The notes: generated by a model from the letters alone, not told the origin. Shown: positions 1 to 9,350, numbered from the stretch's first letter. The stretch is 64,000 nt of DNA from Actinomycetota bacterium (GCA_021324045.1 JAJPJV010000001.1:1-64000), one strand, 5' to 3'. Program-made: numbers and translations.

Positions 1-108
1 GGCCACGATCTCACCCTAGGAATCGACGTTCCTCGCCACAGCGGTGGTCACCGGCCGGCGGCTCGGAACCAGCCTCATCCAGTCACTGGGTGAGGTGGTC
101 GATCCCCA

Positions 109-816
109 TTAGGCCTCTGATCCGTTGTTCGGGGACTCGTCGAGCGTGGCCAGCCAGTAGCCGATCCCTGGTGCGGTCCGCAACAGCCGCGCCTCCGTGT
201 CGCCGAGCTTGCGACGCAACCGATAGATGTAGACGCGGAGGTACTCGGCCTCCGATCCGTAATCGGTTCCCCAGACCTCCTCGAGGATCATCCGATGCGT
301 GCAAACCTTGCCGGAATGGCGTGCAAGGAACGCGAGAAGGTCGAATTCCTTGGCCGTGAGCTCAAGCGTCTTCCCGTTCATGGTCGCGTGGTGGTGACGA
401 AGGTCGAGCTCAAGCCCGTCAACGCATCGACGAACCTCCTCCGGAGGAACGTCGACGCGGCGTTTGCGCAGCGCGGTTCGGATGCGCGCGTCCAGCTCCG
501 CCATGCCGAACGGCTTGGTGACATAGTCATCGGCCCCACCATCGAGAGCGGCGACCTTTGCGGCTTCGAGGCCAGTGGCTGAGAGAACAATGATGGGCAT
601 TTCGCTCCAGTGACGAATTCGATGACACACCTCCATCCCGTCAAGGTCAGGTAGACCTAGGTCCAGGACGACGAGGTCCGGCGATTCGAGAGCGGCCATC
701 GAGAGGCCTTCTTCTCCGGAGATCGCTAGAAGTACCTCATGTCCCCGAGCAACCAATCCCACTCGGAGCGCCCTCAGCAGTGCGCGATCGTCATCAACCA
801 CGAGCACCCGTGCCAT
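109..816 (-). CDS. OmpR/KdpE-type response regulator
   Basis: Two-component response regulator of 235 aa. The receiver domain (about residues 3-115) shows the acidic residues D8/D9, the phospho-acceptor D52 in VVLDLGLPD and K101 in TKPF. The C-terminal half is a winged-helix trans_reg_C domain ending in APGIGYWL. ATG 816 was chosen because the receiver fold starts there (MARVLVVDDD); the frame stays open upstream but that part overlaps the kinase gene. The kinase stop lies 2 bp upstream, so the two form an operon. The closest family match is KdpE, which answers K+ limitation by activating kdpFABC. No kdp transport genes are in the window, so the real target is unknown. Confidence 0.9.
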   Translation of the reverse strand: MARVLVVDDDRALLRALRVGLVARGHEVLLAISGEEGLSMAALESPDLVVLDLGLPDLDGMEVCHRIRHWSEMPIIVLSATGLEAAKVAALDGGADDYVTKPFGMAELDARIRTALRKRRVDVPPEEVRRCVDGLELDLRHHHATMNGKTLELTAKEFDLLAFLARHSGKVCTHRMILEEVWGTDYGSEAEYLRVYIYRLRRKLGDTEARLLRTAPGIGYWLATLDESPNNGSEA

Positions 817-818
817 CG

Positions 819-2402
819 TTAATGGACTCCCACGCGTTCCATCTCGGCTCGTCCTGCAGCGGAAGGATCCGTCTGGATTGGCCCTTCGTCCTGAGCGGCG
901 GGGAGTGTGAAACAGATGCGCGTCCCGCTTCGACTGTCGTCGACCCATATCCGTTGGCCGTGCGCTTCGAGAAACGAGCGCGCGATCGCCAGTCCGAGAC
1001 CCCCACCGCCACCAGCTTCCCGACGATTGCCCATGTCAAAGATCTCAGGACGAACGTCTTGCGGGATCCCTGGCCCGTGATCGGTGACAGAGACCAGGAC
1101 CCTTTCTTCCGAGTGCCGTGCCGCGGAAATCGTGACATCGGTGCCACGCGGAGCATATCGGAGTGCATTGTCAACCAGGTTCGCTATCACTTGACGAACA
1201 AGCACGTGATCGACGTTCACTAGTGGCAAATCGCTCGGCGCGTGCCAGCAGACACGGTCGACCTCGGCAGAACGGCCAAGGATCGAAAGAGCTTCTTCTA
1301 CAAGGTCACCGACCTGCGCCAAGCGACAGCGGACCTCGAGTTTCCCTGATTGGATCCTCGTCATATCGAGCAGGTTCGAAACGAGACGATCCAGCCTGTC
1401 TGCCTGTGCATCGATCAATCCGAGCAGCTCGACGCGATCCTCCATGGCCAGCTCCGACTCCCGGTCCAAGAGCGTCGAAGCCGATACCTTGATCGTTGCA
1501 AGCGGTGTTCTCAGGTCATGTGAGACTGCGCCAACGAGCGATTGTCGGAGACGATCGACTGCCTCCAAAAGCTGGACGCGAACCGCTTGATCGTTAAGCT
1601 GTGCGCGCTCCAGCGCAAGCCCGAGGTGGTTGACGAACGCCCGGAGAAGATCGTCTCCCTTCTCGTCTGGCGGGAGACCTCGTAGGGCAAGGAGCCCAAT
1701 TGCCCTACCGGACACCGTCAGCACGACGACTTGTACACCATGGCGTTCTGCTGTTCCAATGCCCAGACTGACCGGAATCCCCACCTCGGCGGAGAGCTGC
1801 TGCAGCTCGAAATCCGATAATGGCGTTCCTGACGACGCCACCAGCTTGAGCCCATCCCCCGCGGGGAGTAACAGGGCTGCCCCCTCGAGCTCGAACGCCT
1901 GCCGCACAGCAGTCACGATCGCTTCCAGGAGGTCGACTTGTGAAGCTCCACGAACAAGCAGCTCCGACAAGTCGAAGAGACGACGGAGTTTCGAGGCGTG
2001 GAGCTGGGCCTCTCGACGAGCAATGCTCATCTGGGACACCACTCGTGCCATCACAACCATCACAACGCCATAGACAGCGAGTGCAATGACGTTCCGGGTG
2101 CCCTGAACCGAAAGCGTGTCATACGGGGGAAGGAACAGCACATCGTAGGCAAGTACTCCTGTAATGGCAGCAGTGATTCCCGCACCTAAACCACCGATCA
2201 TTGCTCCAATGACGACGGGAATCGTGAGCAACAAAGCGGGCGTTACCATCGCCAGGGAACCGCGAATCGGTACCATGACGCCACTGAGCGCGACGATAAT
2301 GGCGATTGAGAGGCCAGCCCCTTCGAGAAGGCGACGCGGCGTGGACTCGCGGATTCCCCTCAGTTCAATCTCCCTCCGGAACGAGCTTTTCGATATCCTC
2401 AA
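819..2402 (-). CDS. KdpD-like sensor histidine kinase (short form)
   Basis: Membrane sensor kinase of about 527 aa. Order: a DUF4118-type block of transmembrane helices (about residues 28-125), a GAF-like domain (about 145-275), HisKA with phospho-acceptor H295 in SHDLRTP, and an HATPase with N-box NLVDNALRYAP (about 408), G1 DHGPGIP (441) and G2 GGGGLGLAI (465). It resembles the C-terminal half of KdpD and lacks the N-terminal KdpD/Usp domains. There is no ATG start: the frame opens at TTG 2402, and a GGAGGG motif near 2370 suggests the true start may be a non-ATG codon slightly downstream. It overlaps the end of the upstream reductase gene and is followed by its regulator. Confidence 0.85.
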   Translation of the reverse strand: MRISKSSFRREIELRGIRESTPRRLLEGAGLSIAIIVALSGVMVPIRGSLAMVTPALLLTIPVVIGAMIGGLGAGITAAITGVLAYDVLFLPPYDTLSVQGTRNVIALAVYGVVMVVMARVVSQMSIARREAQLHASKLRRLFDLSELLVRGASQVDLLEAIVTAVRQAFELEGAALLLPAGDGLKLVASSGTPLSDFELQQLSAEVGIPVSLGIGTAERHGVQVVVLTVSGRAIGLLALRGLPPDEKGDDLLRAFVNHLGLALERAQLNDQAVRVQLLEAVDRLRQSLVGAVSHDLRTPLATIKVSASTLLDRESELAMEDRVELLGLIDAQADRLDRLVSNLLDMTRIQSGKLEVRCRLAQVGDLVEEALSILGRSAEVDRVCWHAPSDLPLVNVDHVLVRQVIANLVDNALRYAPRGTDVTISAARHSEERVLVSVTDHGPGIPQDVRPEIFDMGNRREAGGGGGLGLAIARSFLEAHGQRIWVDDSRSGTRICFTLPAAQDEGPIQTDPSAAGRAEMERVGVH

Positions 2403-3339
2403 GACTCATCGACCCTGCTGGAACGTGCCTCCATGCCATCCAATTCGCGACGCGCTGTAGGACCTCGTTGACGGGTGTCGCGACGCCATAGAGCCTGCCG
2501 AGGAACGTGATCTCTCCATTGAGCCAATCCGCCTCAATGTTGCCGGTCCCACGAGCAAGGCTCTGCCATGAAGAACTCCCCCGGTACCCGGTACCGTCGA
2601 CCGGGCGGGGTGGTGACAATGCTCTCCTTCGCTCCTCCTCTACATCCGATGAAATCCATTTGATTCCGGCTGCCTCATAGCAGGCAATCGCTTCGGCGCG
2701 CGCCCGATCAAAAAGCGAGCTGTTCCGCCCCTCCATACCAACAGCGGCATCAATTGCATTTCCCAAGTTAGCCAACAACTTCGTGTACTTCCATGCCATG
2801 ACATGCTCATGTACCTTCGCGTCAAATCCTGACTCGTTTAATTCTGCCGCGAAGAATTCGATCCCTTGGTCAACACCTCGGGGGTACAGTCCTAGTTCGA
2901 ACAATCCAGCGACCGGCCAGGAATGGGCAATCGTGACACCTGGTTTTAGATGGGTTGCCGGCATCACGACACAGCCAGCGCATACACGTGGAAAATGACG
3001 AAGCGCCAGCGCCTCGTTCGCAACACCATTCTGTGCACAAACGAGTGTGACGTTCTGATCTGCGAAGCGAGCGAGCTCCCGAAGTGCCGATTCCGTGTCC
3101 TGGCTCTTCATCGCGAGGATGACAACATCTCCAGCGACGGGCGCCTCCTCAGCCGGCGAACCAACGGCCTTGATGGCAATGCGATGATCGCCATCGGGGG
3201 TACGGAGCAGAAGGCCGTCCCGCCGAAGCGCTTCCAGGTGGCTGCCGCGGGCGATCAACACCACCTCCCGACCCGCCATGGCAAGCCCTGCGCCAATGGT
3301 GCCGCCGACCGCACCCGCTCCGTAGATGAAATAGCGCAT
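2365..3339 (-). CDS. ketopantoate reductase family (PanE/ApbA-like) protein
   Basis: NADP-dependent 2-dehydropantoate 2-reductase-like protein of 324 aa. The N-terminal Rossmann fold is plain (YGAGAVGGTIGAGLA), followed by the CAQNGVANE segment typical of the family and a helical C-terminal domain carrying the expected Lys (AWKYTKLLANLGNA). ATG 3339 has a strong Shine-Dalgarno (GGAAGGGG) 5 nt upstream. Many family members are not PanE but act on other 2-oxoacids, and the accessory catabolic setting makes that possible here. The gene is likely co-transcribed with the kinase and regulator downstream, whose coding region overlaps its 3' end. Confidence 0.85.
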   Translation of the reverse strand: MRYFIYGAGAVGGTIGAGLAMAGREVVLIARGSHLEALRRDGLLLRTPDGDHRIAIKAVGSPAEEAPVAGDVVILAMKSQDTESALRELARFADQNVTLVCAQNGVANEALALRHFPRVCAGCVVMPATHLKPGVTIAHSWPVAGLFELGLYPRGVDQGIEFFAAELNESGFDAKVHEHVMAWKYTKLLANLGNAIDAAVGMEGRNSSLFDRARAEAIACYEAAGIKWISSDVEEERRRALSPPRPVDGTGYRGSSSWQSLARGTGNIEADWLNGEITFLGRLYGVATPVNEVLQRVANWMAWRHVPAGSMSLEDIEKLVPEGD

Positions 3340-3712
3340 CAGTCCCCTTCCAGTGTTCCGAAGACCTTCCCGTTGAGCACCTCGGCCAATGCCCGAGCGG
3401 TGACACGGTTCACCTCCGGCATTCGGAGCGAACTGCTGGCTACCAGCGCCCGACCGGTGCTCAACGCCCTCGAATGATGCACGCCGTCTCCGGAAGGCTC
3501 GTGCCCGGAGATACCAGGCGGTTTGGCGATCTGCCGGCTCGCTTGTGCAGGCTCCACCGCTAGCCAAGCTATTCCCTTCCGTGCCAGCGGTGGCCCACGG
3601 GAGGTTCGAGTCAGCGAGTCGCTCGCCGGGGCGATCGGTGGTGGCCGACGCCTTCCTGCTGCTCGGAGGCGCCAGGGACGAATGACCGATATATGGAAGC
3701 CAGAATAGGCGT
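3340..3712. other. divergent intergenic region, no gene recognised
   Basis: Spacer between the reductase (minus) and the amidase (plus). A short minus-strand frame ends in a TGATG overlap with the reductase start, but its sequence resembles nothing I recognise and the reductase has its own strong ribosome binding site. No clear promoter or repeat was seen. Confidence 0.4.
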
Positions 3713-4876
3713 GTGAGCGACCCGACCGATGGCGCTGTCTTCATCCGGCGATTCGACAGCACCAATGATGAAGCAGGCACCCTGCGAGTAGCTGTCAAGG
3801 ACGCCATTGACGTGGCTGGCGTCGTCACGACGAACGGGTGCAAGGCCATCGCCGACTATGCCATGGAAGCGACACGTGACGCTGCCTGCCTCTCCCATGT
3901 TCGACATCGTGCCCGAATCGTTGGCAAGGCCAACATGCACGAGCTCGGCTTCGGAGTGACAGGAATCAACCCGTGGTTCGGCACGCCGACGAACCCCCTG
4001 GCACCCGAGCTCATCCCAGGCGGCTCCTCGAGCGGAGCGGCCGTTGCGGTTGCTCGAGGGCTGGTCGACGTGGGAATTGGGACCGATACTGGCGGCTCGG
4101 TCCGCTTCCCAGCCGGATGCTGCGGAATCTTCGGTCTAAAGTCCACGTGGGGCCGCATTCCACTTCAAGGCGTCGCTCCACTTGCACCGAGCATGGACTC
4201 GGTCGGGACACTCGCGCGGGACGTCGCCACATTGTGCACCGCAATGTCCTTGATCGAGCCGGGATTCCAGATCGCACGAGGACGCTCGTTCACGGTCGGC
4301 CGATTTCGTCTCGATGCAGATTCCTCGATTAACGAAGCCGTCGATCGCGCCCTCAGCAGCGCAGATCTGAAGGTGGTTTCCCTCGAACCCAGCATTTGGG
4401 AGGTCGCTGATGCCTTCGCCCGCCTTCAACTCCTGGCAGAGGTGCATGAAACACTCGGTTGGCTCGCCCGAGAACGACCCTGGGGAATCGCCCCGGACAC
4501 ATTGCGGCGATTCCACAATGCCGCCACGATCACCAAGGATGACCGAAAACGAGCCGAGCAGGCCCGAGCTTTGTGGCGTGCACAACTCGAGCAGCTCTTC
4601 GCTCGCTTCGACGCTCTAGTGCTCCCCACGATGGTAGAACCACCGCCAAGTCTTCTCAATGCCGGACGAGCATCCCTGATTCTGCGGACTCGGGCGGCAA
4701 ACTTTGCCGGCGTGCCCGCCCTCGCCATCCCCATCTCCCTCAACCGTTGCTCCGGTCGCCAAGAGCCAGTCCCGCCAAGCCTCCAGCTCGTCGGTGCATG
4801 GAACACCGAAGAACAGCTACTCGCGATCGGACATCAGATCGAGTCAGGCGTCCTCGAACTGAGAGCGAGAAAGTGA
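3713..4876 (+). CDS. amidase signature family hydrolase
   Basis: Amidase-signature enzyme, 387 aa, shorter than the usual 450-500 aa because the N-terminal helical part is reduced. The Ser-cisSer-Lys triad is visible: Lys in VAVKDAID (about residue 29), cis-Ser in PGGSSSGAAVA, and nucleophile Ser in GTDTGGSVRFPA. Such enzymes hydrolyse amides; the GatA branch works in a GatCAB complex, but no GatB or GatC gene is nearby, so a stand-alone amidase is likelier. The start is GTG 3713 with only a weak GGAAG upstream. The 3' end overlaps the convergent coaE by 33 nt. Substrate unknown. Confidence 0.85.
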   Translation: MSDPTDGAVFIRRFDSTNDEAGTLRVAVKDAIDVAGVVTTNGCKAIADYAMEATRDAACLSHVRHRARIVGKANMHELGFGVTGINPWFGTPTNPLAPELIPGGSSSGAAVAVARGLVDVGIGTDTGGSVRFPAGCCGIFGLKSTWGRIPLQGVAPLAPSMDSVGTLARDVATLCTAMSLIEPGFQIARGRSFTVGRFRLDADSSINEAVDRALSSADLKVVSLEPSIWEVADAFARLQLLAEVHETLGWLARERPWGIAPDTLRRFHNAATITKDDRKRAEQARALWRAQLEQLFARFDALVLPTMVEPPPSLLNAGRASLILRTRAANFAGVPALAIPISLNRCSGRQEPVPPSLQLVGAWNTEEQLLAIGHQIESGVLELRARK

Positions 4877-5470
4877 ACGGAGACGCCTCCACAGATCGTC
4901 AACTTGGCGAGCAAGCTGCTCTAAATCACCGTCGTTATTGATCACGAAGTCAGCGATCTCGCGACGCTGCAAATCGCTTGCCTGTTGCGCCATCCGACGT
5001 CGGACATCCTCTCGCTCTGACCCGCGGGAAACGGCCCGGTTCTCGCGCGTGCTTCGACCAGCTTCGACTGTGACGACAACGCTGTAGCCATACGGAGCCG
5101 GAAGGCGACCCAAGGAGCTCTCCACGAGGACCGCGAGATCCAGGACCACGATCGAATCCGCTGGCACATGCTTCAAACGCTCAAGGAGCTCTTCGTTGAT
5201 TGCTGGGTGACTGATCGCAGTCAGGCGGGCAAGCGCCTTGGAATCAGAGAACGCCACTGCTGCGAGTTTGGAACGGTCGATCTCTCCACTCGGCGCGAGA
5301 ATTCCGGGTCCGAACTCTTCCACTACCCGAGTGACTGCTCGGCCTCCCGGAGCAAGGACGTCGTGCCCGATCGCATCCACGTCGATCACCACTGCACCGT
5401 GTTCAGCGAGGAGCCGGGCCACCGTTGTCTTTCCTGCGCCGATTCCTCCGGTTAGACCGACGACCAGCAT
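4844..5470 (-). CDS. coaE: dephospho-CoA kinase
   Basis: Catalyses the last step of coenzyme A synthesis, phosphorylating dephospho-CoA at the 3' ribose hydroxyl. It has 208 aa, the normal bacterial length. The P-loop is GLTGGIGAGKTT at the N-terminus, followed by VIDVDAIGHDVL and the HPAINEELL substrate segment. The C-terminal DFVINNDGD motif is typical of CoaE. It is a solitary gene converging on the amidase with a 33-nt overlap. Confidence 0.95.
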   Translation of the reverse strand: MLVVGLTGGIGAGKTTVARLLAEHGAVVIDVDAIGHDVLAPGGRAVTRVVEEFGPGILAPSGEIDRSKLAAVAFSDSKALARLTAISHPAINEELLERLKHVPADSIVVLDLAVLVESSLGRLPAPYGYSVVVTVEAGRSTRENRAVSRGSEREDVRRRMAQQASDLQRREIADFVINNDGDLEQLARQVDDLWRRLRSLSRSQFEDA

Positions 5471-5586
5471 CCCGCCCGTCGCTCATTCGGTTTCAGCCAC
5501 CTGCTCAATCCGCCACGCCTCTTGTACGCAATGGTTTGCCGATCCCCCCGCACCGTAGAGAAACGCACGGAGCAGGGGAGGATTAT

Positions 5587-5751
5587 ATGACGTTCTGCGG
5601 CTCACGACTCGTGTCCATACTCTCGAGTGTCGACTCGGACGTCGGCGCGTCGCCCGGCTTGTGTCGAGACATGGGTTACCGGTTGATGGATCCAGCAAGC
5701 GGATGCCACCATCGCTCGTGCGATGGCGCCACCGCCGACAGAGCGCTGTGA
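5587..5751 (+). CDS. possible small protein upstream of oxidoreductase
   Basis: A 54-codon frame beginning ATG 5587 behind a strong ribosome binding site (GGGGAGGA, 5 nt spacer) and ending 15 nt before the oxidoreductase start. It encodes a peptide with four Cys (FCGS, GLCRD, SGCHH, RSCDG). I do not recognise a family. Its placement and ribosome binding site suggest a leader peptide or small protein coupled to the next gene, but a chance frame is possible. Confidence 0.3.
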   Translation: MTFCGSRLVSILSSVDSDVGASPGLCRDMGYRLMDPASGCHHRSCDGATADRAL

Positions 5752-5766
5752 AGCGAGGAGGACACC

Positions 5767-6873
5767 ATGACTCTACGAGTAGGCATAGTCAGTGCTGCTT
5801 GGGGAACCCAGGCGCATCTACCGGCATGGCGAGCAGTTCCCGACATCGAGGTCGTCGGGATCTGCACAGCTCATCGGCACACAGCTGAAGCTGCGGCCGC
5901 TCAGCACGAGATTCCACTGCCGTTCTGGAACGCCCAGGCGATGGCGCAGCACCCCGAGATCGACATCGTCGACGTCGGTACCCGTCCCAGTTACCGGCTC
6001 GACATGTGCGCCACGGCCTTGGCGGCTGGCAAACATGTCTATAGCGGAATTCCTTTCGCCGCCGATCTCCAGGCAGCGCGTGCATTGCATGACGCTGCCG
6101 ATGCTGCAGGGACCATCGCCGTCGTCGATGCCTATTCCGAGCACTTCGCTTGTTTTCGTCTTGCAGAAGAATTGCTGGGAGAAGGAAAGCTTGGCGAGAT
6201 CCAGTCTGTTGTCGGTCGCCTTGAGCTCTCCCTCTTCGATCGGCCTACATCGTCCTTCCCTTACAACTGGTTCCATAACGCAACGTTTGGCGCAAGCGCT
6301 CTCAGGAACCTCGGATCACATCTCCTGCACCTGATGGTTCACCTCGTGGGCCCCGTCGCCGAGGTGGCCGGGACGCCAGCTCAGTTCCTGCGGCGTTGGG
6401 ACTTCGTAGACGCTCCGGGAGGACTTGACGTCGGCGTGGCCGATACCGCAGTTGCTGCAGTCCGGTTCGATTCGGGAGCGATCGGCATTCTCACCACTGC
6501 CTGGGCGGGAGCAGCAGCACAAGGTTTTTACCTCGAAATTGCAGGCAACCGAGGTCGGCTCGTGTTTCAGGCACCGATGATGCCTTCGGCCGAAAGCAGG
6601 ATTCTCTTCGGTCCTTCAGGTGGGACCCTCGAGGAGATCACGGTTCCGGAACGTCTGAGCGTCAGGGAGGGCGTTGATATGCCCAGTGCGTGGCCCGGAG
6701 ATCCGCGCGGTGCAATGGCCCGCTCTTTCTGGCTGATGACCAGAGCAATTCGTGGAGAAGGCGACGCACGACCAGACTTCCGGCGTGCGTATCACGTCCA
6801 GGCCATCATCGAAGCGGTCCATCGTTCCGGCGATGGTGCCGGGTGGGTACGAATGAAGGATCTCTCGACATGA
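5767..6873 (+). CDS. Gfo/Idh/MocA family oxidoreductase
   Basis: NAD(P)-dependent oxidoreductase of 368 aa. The N-terminal Rossmann domain starts RVGIVSAAWGTQAHLPAW; the C-terminal domain begins near residue 130. The usual EKP motif is replaced by SGIPFAAD, so a standard Lys at this place is absent, which is seen in divergent members. An ATG with GCGAGGAGG upstream defines the start. Members oxidise or reduce sugars, inositols and related polyols; the substrate here is not deducible. The gene ends 22 bp before the stop of the convergent TetR gene. Confidence 0.85.
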   Translation: MTLRVGIVSAAWGTQAHLPAWRAVPDIEVVGICTAHRHTAEAAAAQHEIPLPFWNAQAMAQHPEIDIVDVGTRPSYRLDMCATALAAGKHVYSGIPFAADLQAARALHDAADAAGTIAVVDAYSEHFACFRLAEELLGEGKLGEIQSVVGRLELSLFDRPTSSFPYNWFHNATFGASALRNLGSHLLHLMVHLVGPVAEVAGTPAQFLRRWDFVDAPGGLDVGVADTAVAAVRFDSGAIGILTTAWAGAAAQGFYLEIAGNRGRLVFQAPMMPSAESRILFGPSGGTLEEITVPERLSVREGVDMPSAWPGDPRGAMARSFWLMTRAIRGEGDARPDFRRAYHVQAIIEAVHRSGDGAGWVRMKDLST

Positions 6874-6895
6874 ACCCACTTCTGCTCCGAAATGC

Positions 6896-7531
6896 TCAGC
6901 TGTCGCTTTCGCCGAGGGACTCAGCGCTCCGACGAGGTGGGCGAATATCGTGCCGAATGGCTTTCTCGAGCACGCCAACGACCCAGGTCATTCCCCGAAT
7001 CGCTTCTTCAGGATCTAGGTTCCAGTCGCGCACGAAACGTTCATAGGCAGCCAACGACCACATGAGGTCAAAAATGGCGGCAACGAGCGTGCGGTCAGCA
7101 GATGACCATGTCTCGGCGTGCATTTTCACTGCCGCGAGGAGCGCATCATGGCGGCGGCGGTTCGTCTCGGCAAGGGTGGAATCCAATGGCGGGGGAGCCC
7201 CAAGAGAGTACGTCGAGACATGCCGGAAGATACGAGCGGTCGCATCGGCAAATTCCTCGATCCTCAAGGATCCAAGGTCAATCCCAACCTGCTGCTCGAG
7301 CCGATGCATGATCGCGTCACGCAGAGCCTCTTCGTTCGCGAAGTGCCGATAGACGGTTCGCTCGTTGACGCCTGCTCGGGCAGAGACGGCCCGCACCGTG
7401 ATTCCTCGCCAGTCACGGACGGATGACTCTCGAACAAGTTCAACACCCGCCATAACGATTCGCTCGCGCGTTCGAGCAGCCAAAGCTCGCCGGCGGGTGT
7501 TGTCATAGCGGCGCTTGGGCTGCCCTGTCAC
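6896..7531 (-). CDS. TetR family transcriptional regulator
   Basis: 211 aa repressor-type regulator. The N-terminal HTH covers about residues 22-70 (ITVRAVSARAGVNERTVYRHFANEEAL); the rest is a ligand-binding helical domain. It starts at GTG 7531, overlapping the P450 stop by 4 nt (GTGA), so it is translationally coupled to the P450 and most likely controls that operon. A candidate operator lies upstream of the P450. Confidence 0.9.
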   Translation of the reverse strand: MTGQPKRRYDNTRRRALAARTRERIVMAGVELVRESSVRDWRGITVRAVSARAGVNERTVYRHFANEEALRDAIMHRLEQQVGIDLGSLRIEEFADATARIFRHVSTYSLGAPPPLDSTLAETNRRRHDALLAAVKMHAETWSSADRTLVAAIFDLMWSLAAYERFVRDWNLDPEEAIRGMTWVVGVLEKAIRHDIRPPRRSAESLGESDS

Positions 7532-8712
7532 GAGACAATCAATGGAAGGGTCTCAAAGCCCCGAACCGTTGAGGTTGGCGCGATCCGAGCCCGGCTTAGG
7601 TCAACATCCCACTCCGGAAACCGATTGAGCAGCTCGTCGAGGGCAACGCTCCCTTCCAGCCTGGCAAGTGCTGCACCGAGGCAGTAGTGAATACCGTAGC
7701 CGAACGCGAGGTGTTGACCGACCGTGCGACGGATGTCGAAGCGCTCCGCGTCAGGCCAGCGGCGGTCATCACGGTTGGCAGCAGAAACGATGAACAACAT
7801 CGTGGCCCCAGCCGGCACCTTCTCCCCGTACAGCTCCACCTCCTCTGGCACATACCGGCCGATCTGGGGACCGGGTGACTCGTAGCGCAGCAATTCTTCG
7901 ATGGCATTTTTGAGCAGCGATCGGTCGGAGACTAGTTCCCGTCGTTGGTCTGGGTGATCCGCGAGAACCTTTCCCGCCCACCCAATCAGCCGAGTCGTGG
8001 TCTCGTTGCCTGCTCCAGAGACCACGGTCGTATACAACAGCGCTTCATCGCGAGTAAGGGTCCGCCGGACACCATTTTCGTCCTCGAACTCGGTATGCAG
8101 CAGCTCGGTCATGAGATCGTCCGAAGGGTGATCGATACGCCAGTCGATGTATTCCTCGAACTGCTCGGCACCAAAGGTCGGCTTCTCGGCGACCGGCATC
8201 GCCTCGCCTGCTTTCGTACGGAGATTGCGATCCGCCATCTCCCTCACCGCCGGCTGGTCGGCTTCGGGAATGCCAAAGAGCATGCCTATGACCCGCATGG
8301 GCACCTGGGCGCCAAAATCCGCGATGAGGTCAAACTCTCCTACCCCCACCAGCGGGTCGAGCGCCGCCGCGCAAAACTCACGGATCTTGGGCTCCAGCGC
8401 AGCGACGCGCCGCGGCGTGAACACGCGCGAGAGCAGGGAGCGATGTATATCGTGCACCGGCGGATCCTCGAAGATCAGAGTGCCTGGAGGAAGATCGACG
8501 TCCGCCTTGATCAACTCGAGAATGCCTCCCTTTCCAGAGATGAAGCGTTTGGCATCCACGAGGCCGCGCTCACAGTCGGCATAGCGGCTCACTGCATAGA
8601 AGTCGTACTCGGCGTTGTAATAGAGCGGCGCTTCCTCGCGAAGGCGCCGATAGAGCGGATAGGGATCGGCCATGTTGATGGCCGTATAGGGGTCGTAGGA
8701 AAGATCACTCAC
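7528..8712 (-). CDS. cytochrome P450
   Basis: Soluble bacterial P450 monooxygenase, 394 aa. The I-helix oxygen-activation segment is SGAGNETTTR, the K-helix ExxR is EELLRYES, and the heme loop is FGYGIHYCLGAALARLE with Cys344 as axial ligand. The start is GTG 8712 with GAAGGG about 8 nt upstream. It needs ferredoxin and a reductase, neither encoded nearby. It is the first gene of a two-gene unit with the TetR gene. Family resemblance is to CYP enzymes acting on steroids, terpenes or fatty acids; the substrate is unknown. Confidence 0.95.
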   Translation of the reverse strand: MSDLSYDPYTAINMADPYPLYRRLREEAPLYYNAEYDFYAVSRYADCERGLVDAKRFISGKGGILELIKADVDLPPGTLIFEDPPVHDIHRSLLSRVFTPRRVAALEPKIREFCAAALDPLVGVGEFDLIADFGAQVPMRVIGMLFGIPEADQPAVREMADRNLRTKAGEAMPVAEKPTFGAEQFEEYIDWRIDHPSDDLMTELLHTEFEDENGVRRTLTRDEALLYTTVVSGAGNETTTRLIGWAGKVLADHPDQRRELVSDRSLLKNAIEELLRYESPGPQIGRYVPEEVELYGEKVPAGATMLFIVSAANRDDRRWPDAERFDIRRTVGQHLAFGYGIHYCLGAALARLEGSVALDELLNRFPEWDVDLSRARIAPTSTVRGFETLPLIVS

Positions 8713-8737
8713 GGCCGCAACCCTTCGAGAGAACCCG

Positions 8738-8757
8738 TACTATTCGTGCCATTAGTA
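8738..8757. promoter_or_regulatory. candidate operator upstream of the P450 operon
   Basis: Inverted repeat with arms TACTA and TAGTA separated by 10 nt, 26 bp upstream of the P450 start. The position fits a TetR-type operator over the P450 promoter, but the arms are short and no binding data are available. Confidence 0.3.
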
Positions 8758-8925
8758 TGGCGCGAAAGTAAGGGCTTCGCAACAGGCCCGCGTATTGAGA
8801 CCGAGCCATAGCAGCCGCAAGTCTGTGAGACTGGGTCCACCGGTCCATCCTCTTCATGAGACGAGGCACCGCCCGGACCGATGGACAGTGTCAAATAAGC
8901 ACGGCCCGGCCGAGCTCCGTTAGCG

Positions 8926-9350
8926 TTAGCTGGTGAGCACCGCCTGTATCAGCATCGCGCCGGGCTCTGAAAGGGCGCGTTCGAGCAGGATGCTCGAGGA
9001 CTCGGCATCCTCTGCTACGTACCGCCGGCATACCCACCCCCTCCGCCATCGATGCGAAGTCCAATGGTGGGCGCGTTCGAGCTCGAGCATTTGCTTGACG
9101 CGCGAACCTGTGTCCCCAAACGCTTCAGTTCGAAATTCAGGATCGCATACGAACGATTGTCGAAGATCACGGTTGTGACGTCGAGACCCTCGCGGGCCTG
9201 CGTCCACAGCGACTGGAGGGTGTACATCGCACTGCCGTCTGCCTCGACTGAGAACCCGGCGATCCGGACAGGCAACAGCCGCACCCGTCGCCAGCGGCAA
9301 CCCTTGGCCAATCGCACCGCCGGTGAGGCACAACCAGTCGTGTCGCGGCG
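8926..9350 (-). pseudogene. decayed thiamine-diphosphate-dependent enzyme, C-terminal remnant
   Basis: Remnant of the C-terminal (TPP-binding) domain of an acetolactate-synthase-like enzyme. Pieces in different frames line up in the correct order: [19 protein letters not shown], then [19 protein letters not shown] and [17 protein letters not shown], then ALSEPGAMLIQAVL before the stop. At least two frameshifts are needed, so the gene is dead. Everything upstream of the TPP domain is missing; the break at about 9350 adjoins an IS21 istA fragment, which probably caused the truncation. Confidence 0.7.

Noticed and set aside
819-1223. Plus-strand frames opposite the histidine kinase (for example 780-1223).
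   Set aside because: Low-complexity shadows of the kinase catalytic domain with no ribosome binding site.
2365-3849. Long version of the reductase gene (494 codons).
   Set aside because: The first 170 codons have no family resemblance and overlap the divergent amidase; ATG 3339 has a clear ribosome binding site and starts the Rossmann fold.
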